NCBI GenBank assembly: GCA_024304985.1
Contig: JAMWZC010000001.1
Location: forward strand, 248,001-312,000
Length of the DNA stretch: 64,000 nt
Direction of reading: 5' to 3'
DNA from: Paracoccaceae bacterium
GTDB lineage: Bacteria > Pseudomonadota > Alphaproteobacteria > Rhodobacterales > Rhodobacteraceae
Shown: positions 36,415 through 45,616 of the stretch, piece by piece
How the letters are laid out: each line of letters starts with the position of its first letter
How positions within the stretch are numbered: position 1 is the stretch's first letter
Notes under the pieces: model-generated
What the model saw: only the letters and a program-made list of their open reading frames with translations
The model's database searches: none
What the model was told of the DNA's origin: nothing
Translations under genes and position numbers: made by a program

Positions 36415-36444
36415 GCAGATCATGGCCCATATTGACCAATCTGC
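36415..36444. promoter_or_regulatory. Candidate regulator-binding inverted repeat between Lrp-type gene and arginase
   Basis: GCAGAT (36415-36420) and ATCTGC (36439-36444) form an inverted repeat with an 18-base spacer in the divergent control region. It could bind the neighbouring Lrp-type protein. Sequence is the only evidence. Confidence 0.4.
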
Positions 36445-36505
36445 TGGCTTCAATCCATCCCCCAATGGCAGGATACAAGGATCATCCACCGCCAAGGAGG
36501 CCTCC

Positions 36506-37435
36506 ATGACCCCGCAAGACATCATCCTAATCGGCTGCCCCGTGGACAGTGGCAAGCGCAGCCGTGGTTGCCTGATGGGCCCGGACGCCTATCGCACCGC
36601 CGGACTGGCCGAAGCGATGACCGATCTGGGACACCGTGTGACGGATATGGGCAACCTCGCGCCCGCCTCTGTCACGGCGCCCAAGGACGCGCTGGCGCAT
36701 CTGCATGCGCTGGCGGAAACGATCGGCTGGACCCGCAGCATCGCCCAGGCCGCCGAGGCCGCCATGGCGCGCGGCTTGCCCATCTTCATGGGCGGCGATC
36801 ATAGCCTGTCGCTGGGAAGTGTGGCAGGTGTGGCAACCCATGCGGCGGCGCAAGGACGGCCGCAATTCGTGCTCTGGCTTGATGCGCATAGCGACTATCA
36901 CACGCCGCAAAGCAGCAGTTCGGGCCATCTGCACGGCACGCCCCTGGCCTATGTGACGGGGCGCGACGGGTTCGACGGCTTCCCTGCCCTGTCCGCCCCG
37001 ATCCCGCAGGAAAATATCTGCATCATCGGGTTGCGCTCGGTCGATCCAGCAGAGCGCGTGGCGCTTGAGGATAGTGACATCTACCGCCACGACATGCGCG
37101 AGATCGACGAGACAGGGATCGCCCGCCCCTTGGGCGTCTTTCTCGACCGGGTTGCCGCAGCCGGTGGCGCACTGCATGTCTCGCTGGATGTGGATTTCAT
37201 CGACCCTGCCGCCGCGCCCGGCGTGGTGACCACCGTGCCCGGCGGGGCCACCGTGCGCGAGGCCCATCTGGTGATGGAGATGCTGCATGACACCGGCCTC
37301 ATGACCTCGCTCGATCTGGTCGAGTTGAATCCCTTTCTCGATGACCGGGGCCGCACGGCGCAACTGATGGTCGATCTGGCCGCCTCGGCTCTGGGACGGC
37401 GCGTGTTCGACCGGCAAACCCGTGCCTATGGCTGA
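36506..37435 (+). CDS. rocF: Arginase
   Basis: A 309-residue manganese enzyme cleaving L-arginine to ornithine and urea. Metal ligands are seen in FMGGDHSLSLG (residues 95-105), LDAHSDYHTP (125-134) and SLDVDFIDPAAAPGV (about 224-238). HLHGTPLAYVTG is the substrate loop. This pattern is arginase rather than agmatinase, and the downstream ornithine cyclodeaminase agrees. AAGGAGG precedes ATG 36506; the frame is open upstream without coding character. First gene of a catabolic pair, divergent from the Lrp-type regulator. Confidence 0.95.
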   Translation: MTPQDIILIGCPVDSGKRSRGCLMGPDAYRTAGLAEAMTDLGHRVTDMGNLAPASVTAPKDALAHLHALAETIGWTRSIAQAAEAAMARGLPIFMGGDHSLSLGSVAGVATHAAAQGRPQFVLWLDAHSDYHTPQSSSSGHLHGTPLAYVTGRDGFDGFPALSAPIPQENICIIGLRSVDPAERVALEDSDIYRHDMREIDETGIARPLGVFLDRVAAAGGALHVSLDVDFIDPAAAPGVVTTVPGGATVREAHLVMEMLHDTGLMTSLDLVELNPFLDDRGRTAQLMVDLAASALGRRVFDRQTRAYG

Positions 37436-37483
37436 TCACCCTTTCCCTGTTCCGCAACCGCTCACTCTCACAGGACTCACTCC

Positions 37484-38542
37484 ATGCTGACCCCTTCTGC
37501 CAAGGCGCTGGTGCCTTTCGTCTCTGTCGATCACATGATGGGGCTGGTACATCACATCGGCCTGCCCCGCGTTCTGCGCGAACTGGCGGATTGCATCGAG
37601 GATGACTTCCGCCGCTGGCCGCATTTCGACAAGACGCCGCGCGTGGCCAGCCATTCGGATGTCGGGGTAATCGAGTTGATGCCCACATCTGATGGGGAAC
37701 TTTACGGGTTCAAATACGTGAACGGCCATCCCGGCAATATGCGGTCCGGGCTGCAAACCGTCACGGCTTTCGGAATGCTGGCGCGGGTGGACAATGGATA
37801 TCCGGTGCTGTTGTCGGAAATGACCCTGCTGACGGCGATCCGCACGGCGGCCACCTCGGCGATGGCCGCGCGGCATCTGGCCCCAAAGGGTGCCACGACC
37901 ATGGCGATGATCGGCAATGGCGCGCAGTCAGAGTTCCAGTGCGTCGCGATGCAGGCCATCTGCGGGATCAGCCATATCCGGCTTTACGACATCGACCCCG
38001 TCGCGACGGCCAAGGCCGCGCGCAATCTGGCTGGTTCGGGTTTGCGGATCACCGCATGCTCCAGCCCGGAAGAGGCGATCCTCGGCGCGCAGATCATCAC
38101 GACCAGTACCGCCGACAAGCAATACGCCACGATCCTGACCGACAACATGGTGGGCGCGGGCGTGCATATCAACGCGATCGGCGGGGACTGCCCCGGCAAG
38201 ACGGAACTGCATCCCGATATCCTGCGTCGATCCTCGATCTTTGTGGAATATCCCGAACAGACCCGGATCGAGGGCGAGATACAGCAACTCGCCCCGGACC
38301 ATCCTGTGACAGAGCTTTGGGAGGTCATCACGGGCAAGGCGGCAGGCCGTACAGAGTCCCGCCAGATCACGCTTTTCGACAGCGTTGGCTTTGCGATCGA
38401 GGATTTCAGTGCCCTGCGCTACATCCGTGACCGTATAGTCGGCACGCCCTACTTCAAGCCGCTTGATCTGCTGGCCGACCCTGACGACCCGCGCGATCTG
38501 TTCGGGATGCTGGCACGGGCCACCCCTTCCGACGTCACCTGA
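37484..38542 (+). CDS. Ornithine cyclodeaminase
   Basis: A 352-residue enzyme of the ornithine cyclodeaminase/mu-crystallin family, converting ornithine to proline with loss of ammonia, using NAD+. The substrate region carries ELYGFKYVNGHPGNM and the dinucleotide fold contains AMIGNGAQSEFQCVAM, followed by ITTSTADKQYATIL and INAIGGDCPGKTEL. It begins 48 bases after arginase and completes arginine to proline. The intergenic stretch has no terminator, so the two are an operon. Confidence 0.95.
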   Translation: MLTPSAKALVPFVSVDHMMGLVHHIGLPRVLRELADCIEDDFRRWPHFDKTPRVASHSDVGVIELMPTSDGELYGFKYVNGHPGNMRSGLQTVTAFGMLARVDNGYPVLLSEMTLLTAIRTAATSAMAARHLAPKGATTMAMIGNGAQSEFQCVAMQAICGISHIRLYDIDPVATAKAARNLAGSGLRITACSSPEEAILGAQIITTSTADKQYATILTDNMVGAGVHINAIGGDCPGKTELHPDILRRSSIFVEYPEQTRIEGEIQQLAPDHPVTELWEVITGKAAGRTESRQITLFDSVGFAIEDFSALRYIRDRIVGTPYFKPLDLLADPDDPRDLFGMLARATPSDVT

Positions 38543-38554
38543 GCTTTGCCGCAC

Positions 38555-38600
38555 ATTCGCTTGATACAAAAAGAAAAAGGAGGGATGCACGCATCCCTCC
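38555..38600 (-). terminator. Rho-independent terminator on the minus strand, downstream of nrdJ
   Basis: GGAGGGATGC (38579-38588) pairs perfectly with GCATCCCTCC (38591-38600), with a two-base loop as drawn. On the minus strand it is followed by TTTTTCTTTTT, a strong U-tract. It ends a minus-strand transcript. Confidence 0.9.
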
Positions 38601-38728
38601 AGTTTCACGGATCAGGCTCAATCTGTTGACCGCTCGGTACGTCTCGCCTGCGTCCCGATCCGCGCGGGGCAAGCGCACCTGCCCCGGATATCGCAGGTTT
38701 CCATCGGGAAATCCCACAACGTATAAGC
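38577..38728 (-). ncRNA. Candidate structured RNA or nrdJ 3'-UTR RNA
   Basis: Between the nrdJ hairpin (38729-38752) and the U-tract terminator lies about 130 bases without a reading frame. On the minus strand it can fold as a long rod: CCTGCG/CGCAGG, ATCCG/CGGAT and GGGGCA/TGCCCC nested in order, plus a second stem-loop near GGTCAA. No promoter with good spacing was seen, so it may be a processed 3' UTR. Confidence 0.35.
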
Positions 38729-38752
38729 GACGGGCGCCGTAAAGCGCCCGTC
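38729..38752 (-). terminator. Hairpin directly after nrdJ
   Basis: GACGGGCGC (38729-38737) pairs with GCGCCCGTC (38744-38752) eight bases after the nrdJ stop. No T-tract follows, so it may protect the 3' end rather than terminate. Confidence 0.5.
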
Positions 38753-38759
38753 AATCCTC

Positions 38760-41700
38760 TTAGCTGCACCCGCTTGTCGCGCCGCAGGTGTTGCACTTCA
38801 TGCAGGTGCCGTTGCGCACCAGCGTGTAGTTGCCGCAATCGCCGCAGGCCTCGCCTTCATAGCCCTGCATCTTGGCTTTGGTGCGGGCATCCATCGTGAC
38901 GGTGCCGCTGGCCATTGCCGTGGTCGTGGTCACGCTGGCCGAGGCACGGAAGCTGGCTTCGGGGACGAGCGTCTGCAGCGCCGAAACAGGATCGGTGCCG
39001 GTCCGCATCAGCTCGTTCATGCCGTTCTGGCCACCTTGAAAGACCACCAGTTCCTGCGGGAGACGCTTGCGCAGATAACCGGTCGAGCTGATCTGCTTGA
39101 GCACCTCAAGGCTGCGCGAGGCTGCGTTTTCCGAGATTTCCGAGACGTTGGATACGCCCTCTTCCTCGCCCCGGCCCAGATCGTCGAAGCTGGCGCCCTG
39201 CGGCTTCACATGGGCCAGATCGGTGCGGTCCAGATAGGACACGGCAAGTTCGCGGAAGATGTAATCAAGGATCGAGGTCGCATTCTTGATCGAGTCATTG
39301 CCCTGCACCAGACCGGCCGGTTCGAACTTGGTGAAGGTGAAGGCATCCACGAACTCCTCCAGCGGCACGCCATACTGAAGACCCACGGACACGGCGATGG
39401 CGAAGTTGTTCATCATCGCGCGGAAGCCCGCACCTTCCTTGTGCATGTCGATGAAGATCTCGCCCAGCTGACCATCGGCATATTCACCGGTGCGCAGATA
39501 GACCTTGTGACCGCCAACGATGGCCTTCTGGGTGTACCCCTTGCGCCGCTCGGGCAGCTTTTCACGGCCACGGGCGATTTCCTTGATGATGATCTTCTCG
39601 ACGATCTTCTCGGCGATGACAGCGGCCTTTTCCTGCGCCGAACCGGTTTCGAGGATTTCCAGCGCCTCGTCATCATCCTCGACCAGCGCAGATGCCAACG
39701 GCTGGCTGAGCTTCGAGCCGTCACGATACAGCGCGTTGGCCTTGACCCCCAGTTTCCAGCTCAACTCATAGGCTTTCTGGCAATCGGTGATCGTTGCATC
39801 GTTGGGCATGTTGATCGTCTTGGAGATCGCGCCCGAGATGAAGCTTTGCGCCGCAGCCATCATGTAGATGTGGCTGTTCACACTCAGATAGCGCTTGCCC
39901 TTCTTGCCGCAGGGGTTGGCGCAATCGAAGATGTGGTAGTGCTTGGGGTCCAGATGCGGCGCGCCCTCAAGGGTCATGGTGCCGCAGACATGGTCGTTCG
40001 CCGCTTCCACATCGGCCTTGCTGTAGCCCAGATGGCGCAGCAGATCGAAGGTCGGATCGTTCAGCTTCTCGGCCGGGATACCCAGCACGTTCTGGCAGAA
40101 CTCGGTTCCCAGCGTCCACTGGTTGAAGACGAAGCGGATGTCGAAGGCCGATCCCAGCGCGCTTTCCACCTTTTCGATCTCGCGTGGGCCAAAGCCGTGT
40201 CCGATCAGGCTGGTGGTGTTGATGCCGGGCGCGTTGCCGATGCTGCCGTGACCGACGGCATAGGACACGATCTCTTCGATCTGGGCCGAACCATAGCCCA
40301 GCTTTTCGAGGGCGGCTGGCACCGAGTGGTTGATGATCTTGAAATAGCCGCCTCCGGCCAGTTTCTTGAACTTCACCAGCGCAAAGTCTGGCTCGATCCC
40401 CGTGGTGTCGCAATCCATCACCAGACCGATGGTGCCTGTGGGCGCGATCACCGAGACCTGAGCGTTGCGGTAGCCGTGCTTTTCTCCCAGACGCAGCGCC
40501 TCGTCCCAAGAGGACATGGCCAGATCGACCAGTCGGGGATCGGGGCAGTTGGCGTGATCCAGCGGCACCGGCTTGGTGGCCAGAGCCTCGTAGCCATCGG
40601 TGGCGCCGTAAGCGGCGTTGCGATGGTTGCGGATGACGCGCAGCATGTGCGTGCTGTTGCGCTTGTAGCCGTCAAAGGCCCCCAGCTCGCCTGCCATTTC
40701 GGCCGAGGTGGCATAGGACACGCCGGTCATGATCGCGGTCAGTGCAGCACACATGGCGCGCCCCTCGTCGCTGTCATAGCCCAGACCCATGTTCATCAGG
40801 AGGCCGCCGATATTCGCATAGCCCAGCCCCAGCGTGCGGAACTCATAGGACAGCTGCGCGATCTCCTTGGAGGGGAACTGCGCCATCATCACGCTGATCT
40901 CCAGCGTCACGGTCCACAGACGGGTGGCGTGCATGTAGTCTTCGACCTGGAACACACCGTCCTTATAGAAGGTCAGCAGGTTCATGGACGCAAGGTTGCA
41001 GGCCGTGTCGTCAAGGAACATGTATTCCGAACAGGGGTTCGACCCGCGGATCGGCCCGTCTTCCGGGCAGGTGTGCCAGTCATTGACCGTGTCATGATAC
41101 TGTATGCCCGGGTCGGCGCAGGCCCATGCGGCATGGCCGATGTCTTCCCACAGATCACGCGCCTTGATCGTCTTGGCGACCGAGCCATCGGTGCGGCGGA
41201 TCAACTCCCAATCGGCGTCGTTTTCAACGGCCTTGAGGAAGGCATCCGTCACGCGGACCGAATTGTTCGAGTTCTGACCCGACACAGAGGCATAGGCCTC
41301 GGAATCCCAGTCGGTGTCATAGGTCGGGAATTCGATCGAGCCATAGCCTTGCTTGGCGTAATCCAGCACGCGCTTGACATAGGTTTCGGGGATCATGACC
41401 TTCTTCGCGCTGCGGATCGCGTCCTTCAGCTGCGGGTTCTTGGACGGATCAACGGAATCTTCCGAGCTGCCGTCCCATGCCTTGATCGCGGCGAAGATGG
41501 CGTTCAGCTTCTGCTCGTGCATCTTGGAGCCGGCAACGATGCTGGCAACCTTCTGCTCCTCTTTCACCTTCCAGTTGATGTATTCCTGAATATCGGGGTG
41601 GTCGGCATCGACGATCACCATCTTGGCCGCGCGGCGCGTGGTGCCGCCCGACTTGATCGCGCCAGCGGCACGGTCACCGATTTTCAGAAAGCCCATAAGG

Positions 41701-42437
41701 CCTGAGGACTTGCCGCCACCCGACAGCCGCTCGCCATCGGCGCGGAGCGACGAGAAGTTGGTGCCGGTGCCGGAGCCGTATTTGAACAGACGCGCCTCGC
41801 GGACCCACAGGTCCATGATGCCGCCATCGCCCACCAGATCGTCCTTGACCGACTGAATGAAGCAGGCATGCGGCTGCGGATGCTCATAGGCGCTGGTGGA
41901 TTTGGTCAGCTCTTTGGTCTGGTAATCCACATAGTAATGCCCCTGCGACGGGCCATCGATGCCATAGGCCCAGTGCAGGCCGGTGTTGAACCACTGCGGG
42001 CTGTTGGGTGCGGCGCGCTGGGTGGCCAGCATGAAACGCATTTCGTCAAAATAGGCGCGGGCATCTTCCTCGGTGGTGAAATAACCACCCTTCCAGCCCC
42101 AATAGGCCCAGGCCCCCGCCAGACGGTCGAACACCTGCTTGGACGAAGTTTCGCCCGTCTTTTCAGTCTTGTCCGAGGCAGGCACCGAGCGCCACAGGAA
42201 CTCGGGCACGCCCTCTTCGGGCACCTTCTTCAGTTTGACCGGAATGCCGGCCTTGCGGAAATACTTCTGCGCTATGACGTCAGAGGCCACCTGCGACCAG
42301 CTGGAAGGCACTTCGACCTCGTCCAGACGGAAAACGACCGTGCCATCGGGGTTGCGGATCTCGGATGCAGTCTTGACGAAATCGAGCTCCGCATATGCGT
42401 CCTGCCCGGCTTTCGTGAATTTTCTCTCGATTTTCAT
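38760..42437 (-). CDS. nrdJ: Adenosylcobalamin-dependent class II ribonucleotide reductase
   Basis: A 1225-residue enzyme reducing ribonucleotides to deoxyribonucleotides, independent of oxygen. The barrel is shown by [60 protein letters not shown] and [18 protein letters not shown]. The C-terminus carries a zinc-ribbon-like set of cysteines: [24 protein letters not shown]. The start ATG 42437 follows GAGATGAGGCAAGTC, which supplies the ribosome-binding site; a start four codons earlier would displace it. No nrdAB or nrdDG is in the window. The leader has NrdR-type boxes and a possible RNA switch (see separate entries). Confidence 0.97.
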   Translation of the reverse strand: MKIERKFTKAGQDAYAELDFVKTASEIRNPDGTVVFRLDEVEVPSSWSQVASDVIAQKYFRKAGIPVKLKKVPEEGVPEFLWRSVPASDKTEKTGETSSKQVFDRLAGAWAYWGWKGGYFTTEEDARAYFDEMRFMLATQRAAPNSPQWFNTGLHWAYGIDGPSQGHYYVDYQTKELTKSTSAYEHPQPHACFIQSVKDDLVGDGGIMDLWVREARLFKYGSGTGTNFSSLRADGERLSGGGKSSGLMGFLKIGDRAAGAIKSGGTTRRAAKMVIVDADHPDIQEYINWKVKEEQKVASIVAGSKMHEQKLNAIFAAIKAWDGSSEDSVDPSKNPQLKDAIRSAKKVMIPETYVKRVLDYAKQGYGSIEFPTYDTDWDSEAYASVSGQNSNNSVRVTDAFLKAVENDADWELIRRTDGSVAKTIKARDLWEDIGHAAWACADPGIQYHDTVNDWHTCPEDGPIRGSNPCSEYMFLDDTACNLASMNLLTFYKDGVFQVEDYMHATRLWTVTLEISVMMAQFPSKEIAQLSYEFRTLGLGYANIGGLLMNMGLGYDSDEGRAMCAALTAIMTGVSYATSAEMAGELGAFDGYKRNSTHMLRVIRNHRNAAYGATDGYEALATKPVPLDHANCPDPRLVDLAMSSWDEALRLGEKHGYRNAQVSVIAPTGTIGLVMDCDTTGIEPDFALVKFKKLAGGGYFKIINHSVPAALEKLGYGSAQIEEIVSYAVGHGSIGNAPGINTTSLIGHGFGPREIEKVESALGSAFDIRFVFNQWTLGTEFCQNVLGIPAEKLNDPTFDLLRHLGYSKADVEAANDHVCGTMTLEGAPHLDPKHYHIFDCANPCGKKGKRYLSVNSHIYMMAAAQSFISGAISKTINMPNDATITDCQKAYELSWKLGVKANALYRDGSKLSQPLASALVEDDDEALEILETGSAQEKAAVIAEKIVEKIIIKEIARGREKLPERRKGYTQKAIVGGHKVYLRTGEYADGQLGEIFIDMHKEGAGFRAMMNNFAIAVSVGLQYGVPLEEFVDAFTFTKFEPAGLVQGNDSIKNATSILDYIFRELAVSYLDRTDLAHVKPQGASFDDLGRGEEEGVSNVSEISENAASRSLEVLKQISSTGYLRKRLPQELVVFQGGQNGMNELMRTGTDPVSALQTLVPEASFRASASVTTTTAMASGTVTMDARTKAKMQGYEGEACGDCGNYTLVRNGTCMKCNTCGATSGCS

Positions 42438-42550
42438 GACTTGCCTCATCTCATAGCTTTAAATTTCCGATCCCGCGTCATTGCGCGACACCGTCGGACC
42501 GAAACATGAAGGACAAGGCTACCCTGTGGCTTGCCTCATCAATGAGGCAG
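42438..42550 (-). promoter_or_regulatory. nrdJ leader with a repeat of the ribosome-binding site and a complementary arm
   Basis: On the minus strand GATGAGGCAAG occurs twice, at 42440-42450 (nrdJ Shine-Dalgarno) and at 42530-42540. TGCCTCAT (42542-42549) is complementary to both copies. It can close a local hairpin with the upstream copy or pair with the nrdJ site. The repeats are exactly 90 bases apart. Confidence 0.55.
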
Positions 42551-42636
42551 TCCATCCTGCGGATCAGTTTGGCGGCCTCCACATTGCGTGAGCCACCTCT
42601 GCCCGATCTGGTTTTTGTTTGTCCCTCGCCGCGGCC

Positions 42637-42694
42637 CTTATACTCAACACAACATCTAGTGGGTCGCTCTCTCGGCTTACACAATCTGACGTAT
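42637..42694 (-). promoter_or_regulatory. nrdJ promoter with tandem NrdR-type boxes
   Basis: ACACAACATCTAGTGG (42647-42662, plus strand) is close to the NrdR box consensus. A degenerate second copy, ACACAATCTGACGTAT, starts 32 bases further on (42679), the usual spacing of paired NrdR boxes. TATAAG on the minus strand (42637-42642) is a possible -10, with the first box in the promoter spacer. Confidence 0.72.
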
Positions 42695-43036
42695 GAAGGG
42701 CGGCATCGTCAACTTAAGATTTTACCCAACTGACAAGAAAATACGCTTGACCCAGGTTTTAAGCGAGTCGCGCCGCAGTCGTGTGACGCGCGGGATTTCG
42801 GCGGCACTGGGGACAGCTTTGTGGATATGAGTTGAAAGCCGTTGATTTCGGCCCTCTTACTCCCCATTTCTCAGAAGTTGGCTTCAGTCTGGCATTGTTG
42901 CACCCCAAGGTGCGCGCATCCGGGCAAATCGCCGGATGATGCGGAAAGGACACGGGGCAACCACCACATGTTGATGGCAGATCGATTCTCTCGGCCCGAC
43001 TCAGTGACTTCCGCATCGCGTGATCGTTTCCAGATC
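42695..43036. other. Intergenic stretch upstream of the lipoprotein gene
   Basis: About 340 bases between the nrdJ promoter and the lipoprotein gene. Part of it is in frame with the lipoprotein gene, from ATG 42968 onward. I found no other gene, terminator or convincing promoter. Confidence 0.45.
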
Positions 43037-43486
43037 ATGTGCCTGATCGCACCGCTGATCCTGATACTGGCGGGCTGCGCACCGGCCCCGCCACCGCCCG
43101 CCCCAGCGGCTGGCCCCCTGCCCGAAGTCGTGGCGCGGTTCGAAACCCCGCCTGCCCGTCTGGTCACCGCATTGGAGCGGCTGTGCACAACGCCAGCCCA
43201 GCGGATCACGCGCCCCGCCGCGGGTGTGATCGAATGCCGGATGCTGCTGGGGCCCGAGGCCACGGCAGGTGCGATCCTGCGCTATGACGGCACGGTCGAG
43301 CGTTTGCCGGAAAGCGTGGTGCGGTTACGGGTGACAGAAGATGCGCAAGGATACCTGCTGGCCAGCGCCGCCTATCTGGAGGTGCCAAGGGCGGCGGGTG
43401 ATGTGTTGCGCGTCGTCTTTCCCGATCCCGCGATGGACCGCAGAATGGCCCGCGTGCTCGAAAATCTCGGCGGCACGCTGCAATGA
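43037..43486 (+). CDS. Predicted lipoprotein, unknown function
   Basis: A 149-residue protein. MCLIAPLILILAGCAPAP is a signal peptide with lipobox LAGC, so the Cys is probably lipidated. A Pro/Ala-rich linker of about 15 residues follows, then a small globular domain with CTTPAQRITRPAAGVIECRM and RVVFPDPAMDRRMARVLENL. The start is uncertain: an upstream in-frame ATG (42968) would give a 33-residue N-region, unusually long. No family is recognised. It may sit on the inner leaflet of the outer membrane, since residue +2 is Ala rather than Asp. Confidence 0.7.
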   Translation: MCLIAPLILILAGCAPAPPPPAPAAGPLPEVVARFETPPARLVTALERLCTTPAQRITRPAAGVIECRMLLGPEATAGAILRYDGTVERLPESVVRLRVTEDAQGYLLASAAYLEVPRAAGDVLRVVFPDPAMDRRMARVLENLGGTLQ

Positions 43487-43507
43487 AATTTGCGTCTCTG
43501 GTGAAGA

Positions 43508-43584
43508 TGGTCGGGGCGGAGAGATTCGAACTCCCGACCCTCTGTTCCCAAAACAGATGCGCTACCAGACTGCGCTACGCCCCG
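43508..43584 (-). tRNA. tRNA-Pro (anticodon TGG)
   Basis: The minus strand folds as a cloverleaf: acceptor CGGGGCG with CGCCCCG, discriminator A and encoded CCA. Anticodon stem TCTGT/ACAGA closes loop TTTGGGA, anticodon TGG for CCN proline codons. The T-arm is CGGGAGTTCGAATCTCT-like. 77 bases. Confidence 0.95.
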
Positions 43585-43667
43585 GACCGACCCCGCATCT
43601 AAACTGCCCGCGCGGGTTTGAAAAGCCCTTAACGCGGGCGAAGGACAATGCCCGTGCGGTTTTTTCC

Positions 43668-44183
43668 TCAGCAGGGCCAGGCGGCTGTTGCGGCGGCAAA
43701 GGCGGGATGGCGCATCTGGCTGCCGACGGTGATTCCCATCGCCCGTGCCAGACCGCCGTTGATCTCGAGAACGGTCAAAATACCGCTGCCACCATCAATC
43801 GTCGTCTCGTCACCGGGGATCGCCTCGTGATGCACATGGCGCACCACCCCAGCCTCATCCGTGAAGATCATGTCGAGCGGGATCAGCGTATTGCGCATCC
43901 AGAAAGTCGCCCGCTGCGGGCGATCATAGATGAACAGCATCCCCGTGCTGCGGGGCATGGATTCGCGGAACATCAGTCCCTGACTGCGGGTCTGCGGCGT
44001 ATCGGCCAGTTCGACGGAAAACCGCGCCTGCCCCCAGTCGCCACGCAGCAACACCGTATCCGCACGGCAGGCGGGTTCCGCCTTTTCCTGCATCGGCGCA
44101 GAGGTTTGTGCCTGCGCCCCGATCTGACCCGCGCCGCCGATCAGCCCGAGAAGGCCAAGAACCAGCAGCGCGCGCCGGATCAT
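43668..44183 (-). CDS. DUF192-domain exported protein
   Basis: A 171-residue protein with an N-terminal signal-like segment (ALLVLGLLGLIGGAGQI). The DUF192 domain follows: FSVELADTPQTRSQGLMFRE, GMLFIYDRPQRATFWMRNTL, PLDMIFTDEAGVVRHVHH and ILTVLEINGG. DUF192 proteins are small secreted proteins of unknown function in bacteria and archaea. ATG 44183 overlaps the stop of the cold-shock gene by four bases, so the two are translated together. This pairing of CSD protein and DUF192 protein is worth noting but unexplained. Confidence 0.88.
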   Translation of the reverse strand: MIRRALLVLGLLGLIGGAGQIGAQAQTSAPMQEKAEPACRADTVLLRGDWGQARFSVELADTPQTRSQGLMFRESMPRSTGMLFIYDRPQRATFWMRNTLIPLDMIFTDEAGVVRHVHHEAIPGDETTIDGGSGILTVLEINGGLARAMGITVGSQMRHPAFAAATAAWPC

Positions 44184-44728
44184 GCCAAGCGCGCCTTGAC
44201 CGCCGCTTCCCAAGCACAGACCTCGGTCGCCATGCGTCCGCGTTTGCCCTCGATCACCCGCAGGCATACAGCCTCGCCAGGTTGAAGATCCGCCAGACCC
44301 GAGCGCCGCAGCACTTCGATATGGATGAAAACGTCCTCGTGGCGCCCAAAGACATTCGCGAACCCGAACCCCTTGGCCTTGTCGAACCATTTCACCCGCG
44401 AGGGTTCAAGCGGTGCGTTGCGCATCACTTCGGGGTCGATTTCCTCGAAATCCGCCAACATCGCCGCGTCGCTTCCGGCGGGCGGCTCGATATGGAACAC
44501 TTCGACCGCCTGGACACCACGCGCGGTATCCTGAACGTCGATCTCGATCCTGGCCCCGTCGGCAACGGAACTCTGTCCGAAGTTCCGAAGCACATTGGCA
44601 TGCAGCAAAATGTCAGGGCCACCTTCGTCGGCGACTACAAACCCAAAGCCCTTTACAGGGTCAAACCACTTAACCGATCCAGACACTCTGCGGGTCGATG
44701 TCACATCATGTGTCACTTGAGCACCCAC
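44180..44728 (-). CDS. Two-domain cold-shock (CSD) RNA/DNA-binding protein
   Basis: A 182-residue protein with two cold-shock domains. The first is GSVKWFDPVKGFGFVVADEG (about residues 17-65) and the second SRVKWFDKAKGFGFANVFGR (about 109-157); each contains RNP1-type KGFGF and RNP2-type VFIH/ILLH. Single-domain CspA proteins are about 70 residues, so this is a tandem form used in alphaproteobacteria. It is an RNA chaperone. GTG 44728 is the longest start; a GTG four codons later is possible. The downstream DUF192 gene overlaps its stop. Confidence 0.88.
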   Translation of the reverse strand: MGAQVTHDVTSTRRVSGSVKWFDPVKGFGFVVADEGGPDILLHANVLRNFGQSSVADGARIEIDVQDTARGVQAVEVFHIEPPAGSDAAMLADFEEIDPEVMRNAPLEPSRVKWFDKAKGFGFANVFGRHEDVFIHIEVLRRSGLADLQPGEAVCLRVIEGKRGRMATEVCAWEAAVKARLA

Positions 44729-44786
44729 ATCCGGTTTTTACTTTTCTCACAACGTTCATGACGCAAGTGTGTAGTATTGTTCAAGC

Positions 44787-44835
44787 CAAAAAAAACCAAG
44801 CATTCTTGGTGCCTGCCATTCACGCGACGTGAATG
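44787..44835 (-). terminator. pdxH terminator
   Basis: On the minus strand ACCAAG-AATG-CTTGGT (44795-44810) is followed by eight T residues, a strong terminator. A second perfect hairpin, CATTCACG (44817-44824) with CGTGAATG (44828-44835), directly follows the pdxH stop. Confidence 0.9.
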
Positions 44836-45444
44836 TCATGGGTTTAACCGTTCGATTTTCCAAGCATCTGCAGGGGATTCGCGGCGCCAGACGAAGCGGT
44901 CATGCAACCTGAACGCCCCGTCCGCCCAGAATTCGATTTCGACAGGATCTATCCGGTAGCCGCCCCAATAAAGTGGACGATCCGGATTTGGCCCCTTCAG
45001 CGCCGTGATCTTGGCCACTTCGGCCAGCAGCGAAGCACGAGACCCCAAGGGACGCGACTGCCGTGACGCCCAGGCGCCCAGCCTGCTTTTCAGGGACCGC
45101 GAGCGATAGTATTCATCCGCCTTCGGCCCGTCCTCCTTGCTGACCAGCCCACGGACACGGATCTGGCGGTGCAGCGATTTCCAGTGCATCACGAAGGCGG
45201 CCTTCCCGGCCCCATCCAGTTCCCTCGCCTTGGCGCTTTCATAGTTGGTGTAGAACACAAAAGCCGCAGGCTCGATTTCCTTGAGCAAGACCATGCGCGC
45301 ATTGGGCAGGCCGTCGGCATCGACAGTCGACAGCGCTATGGCGTTGGGGTCGTTGACTTCGCTCTGCTCTGCCTCGGCAAGCCAGCGCCGGGCGATGTCG
45401 AAAGGATCGTCACCGGCAAAGATACCCTCACGGTCACTCATCAT
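44836..45444 (-). CDS. pdxH: Pyridoxamine 5'-phosphate oxidase
   Basis: A 202-residue FMN enzyme that oxidises pyridoxamine or pyridoxine 5'-phosphate to pyridoxal 5'-phosphate. Diagnostic blocks: [20 protein letters not shown] (FMN-binding), [50 protein letters not shown] and [20 protein letters not shown] near the C-terminus. ATG 45444 is chosen because AAAAAGG lies five bases upstream. It has its own terminator. Confidence 0.96.
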   Translation of the reverse strand: MMSDREGIFAGDDPFDIARRWLAEAEQSEVNDPNAIALSTVDADGLPNARMVLLKEIEPAAFVFYTNYESAKARELDGAGKAAFVMHWKSLHRQIRVRGLVSKEDGPKADEYYRSRSLKSRLGAWASRQSRPLGSRASLLAEVAKITALKGPNPDRPLYWGGYRIDPVEIEFWADGAFRLHDRFVWRRESPADAWKIERLNP

Positions 45445-45616
45445 CTGTGCCTTTTTCAACCATGCGTTCCACACTTATACCTTACTGTCGGGCTGTCCAT
45501 CTTGATGTAACGTCACAAACGGCCAAAAGGTTTCACCGCGCGGAAGATTTTTTTGGACACTGCGGGCGCCGGACTTTGCGGCCGGGGGTCCGCACCTGCC
45601 CTTGATGCGTCAGTTG

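Noticed and set aside
39036-41705. An 889-residue open frame on the plus strand opposite nrdJ
   Set aside because: It lies entirely antisense to a certain nrdJ, and its translation is rich in Arg, Gln, His and Leu as expected from the complement of GC-rich codons. No family pattern or ribosome-binding site supports it.
42438-42640. Cobalamin riboswitch in the nrdJ leader
   Set aside because: The B12-box core and the conserved flanks of a cobalamin aptamer are not visible. The only strong structure is the Shine-Dalgarno complement hairpin.
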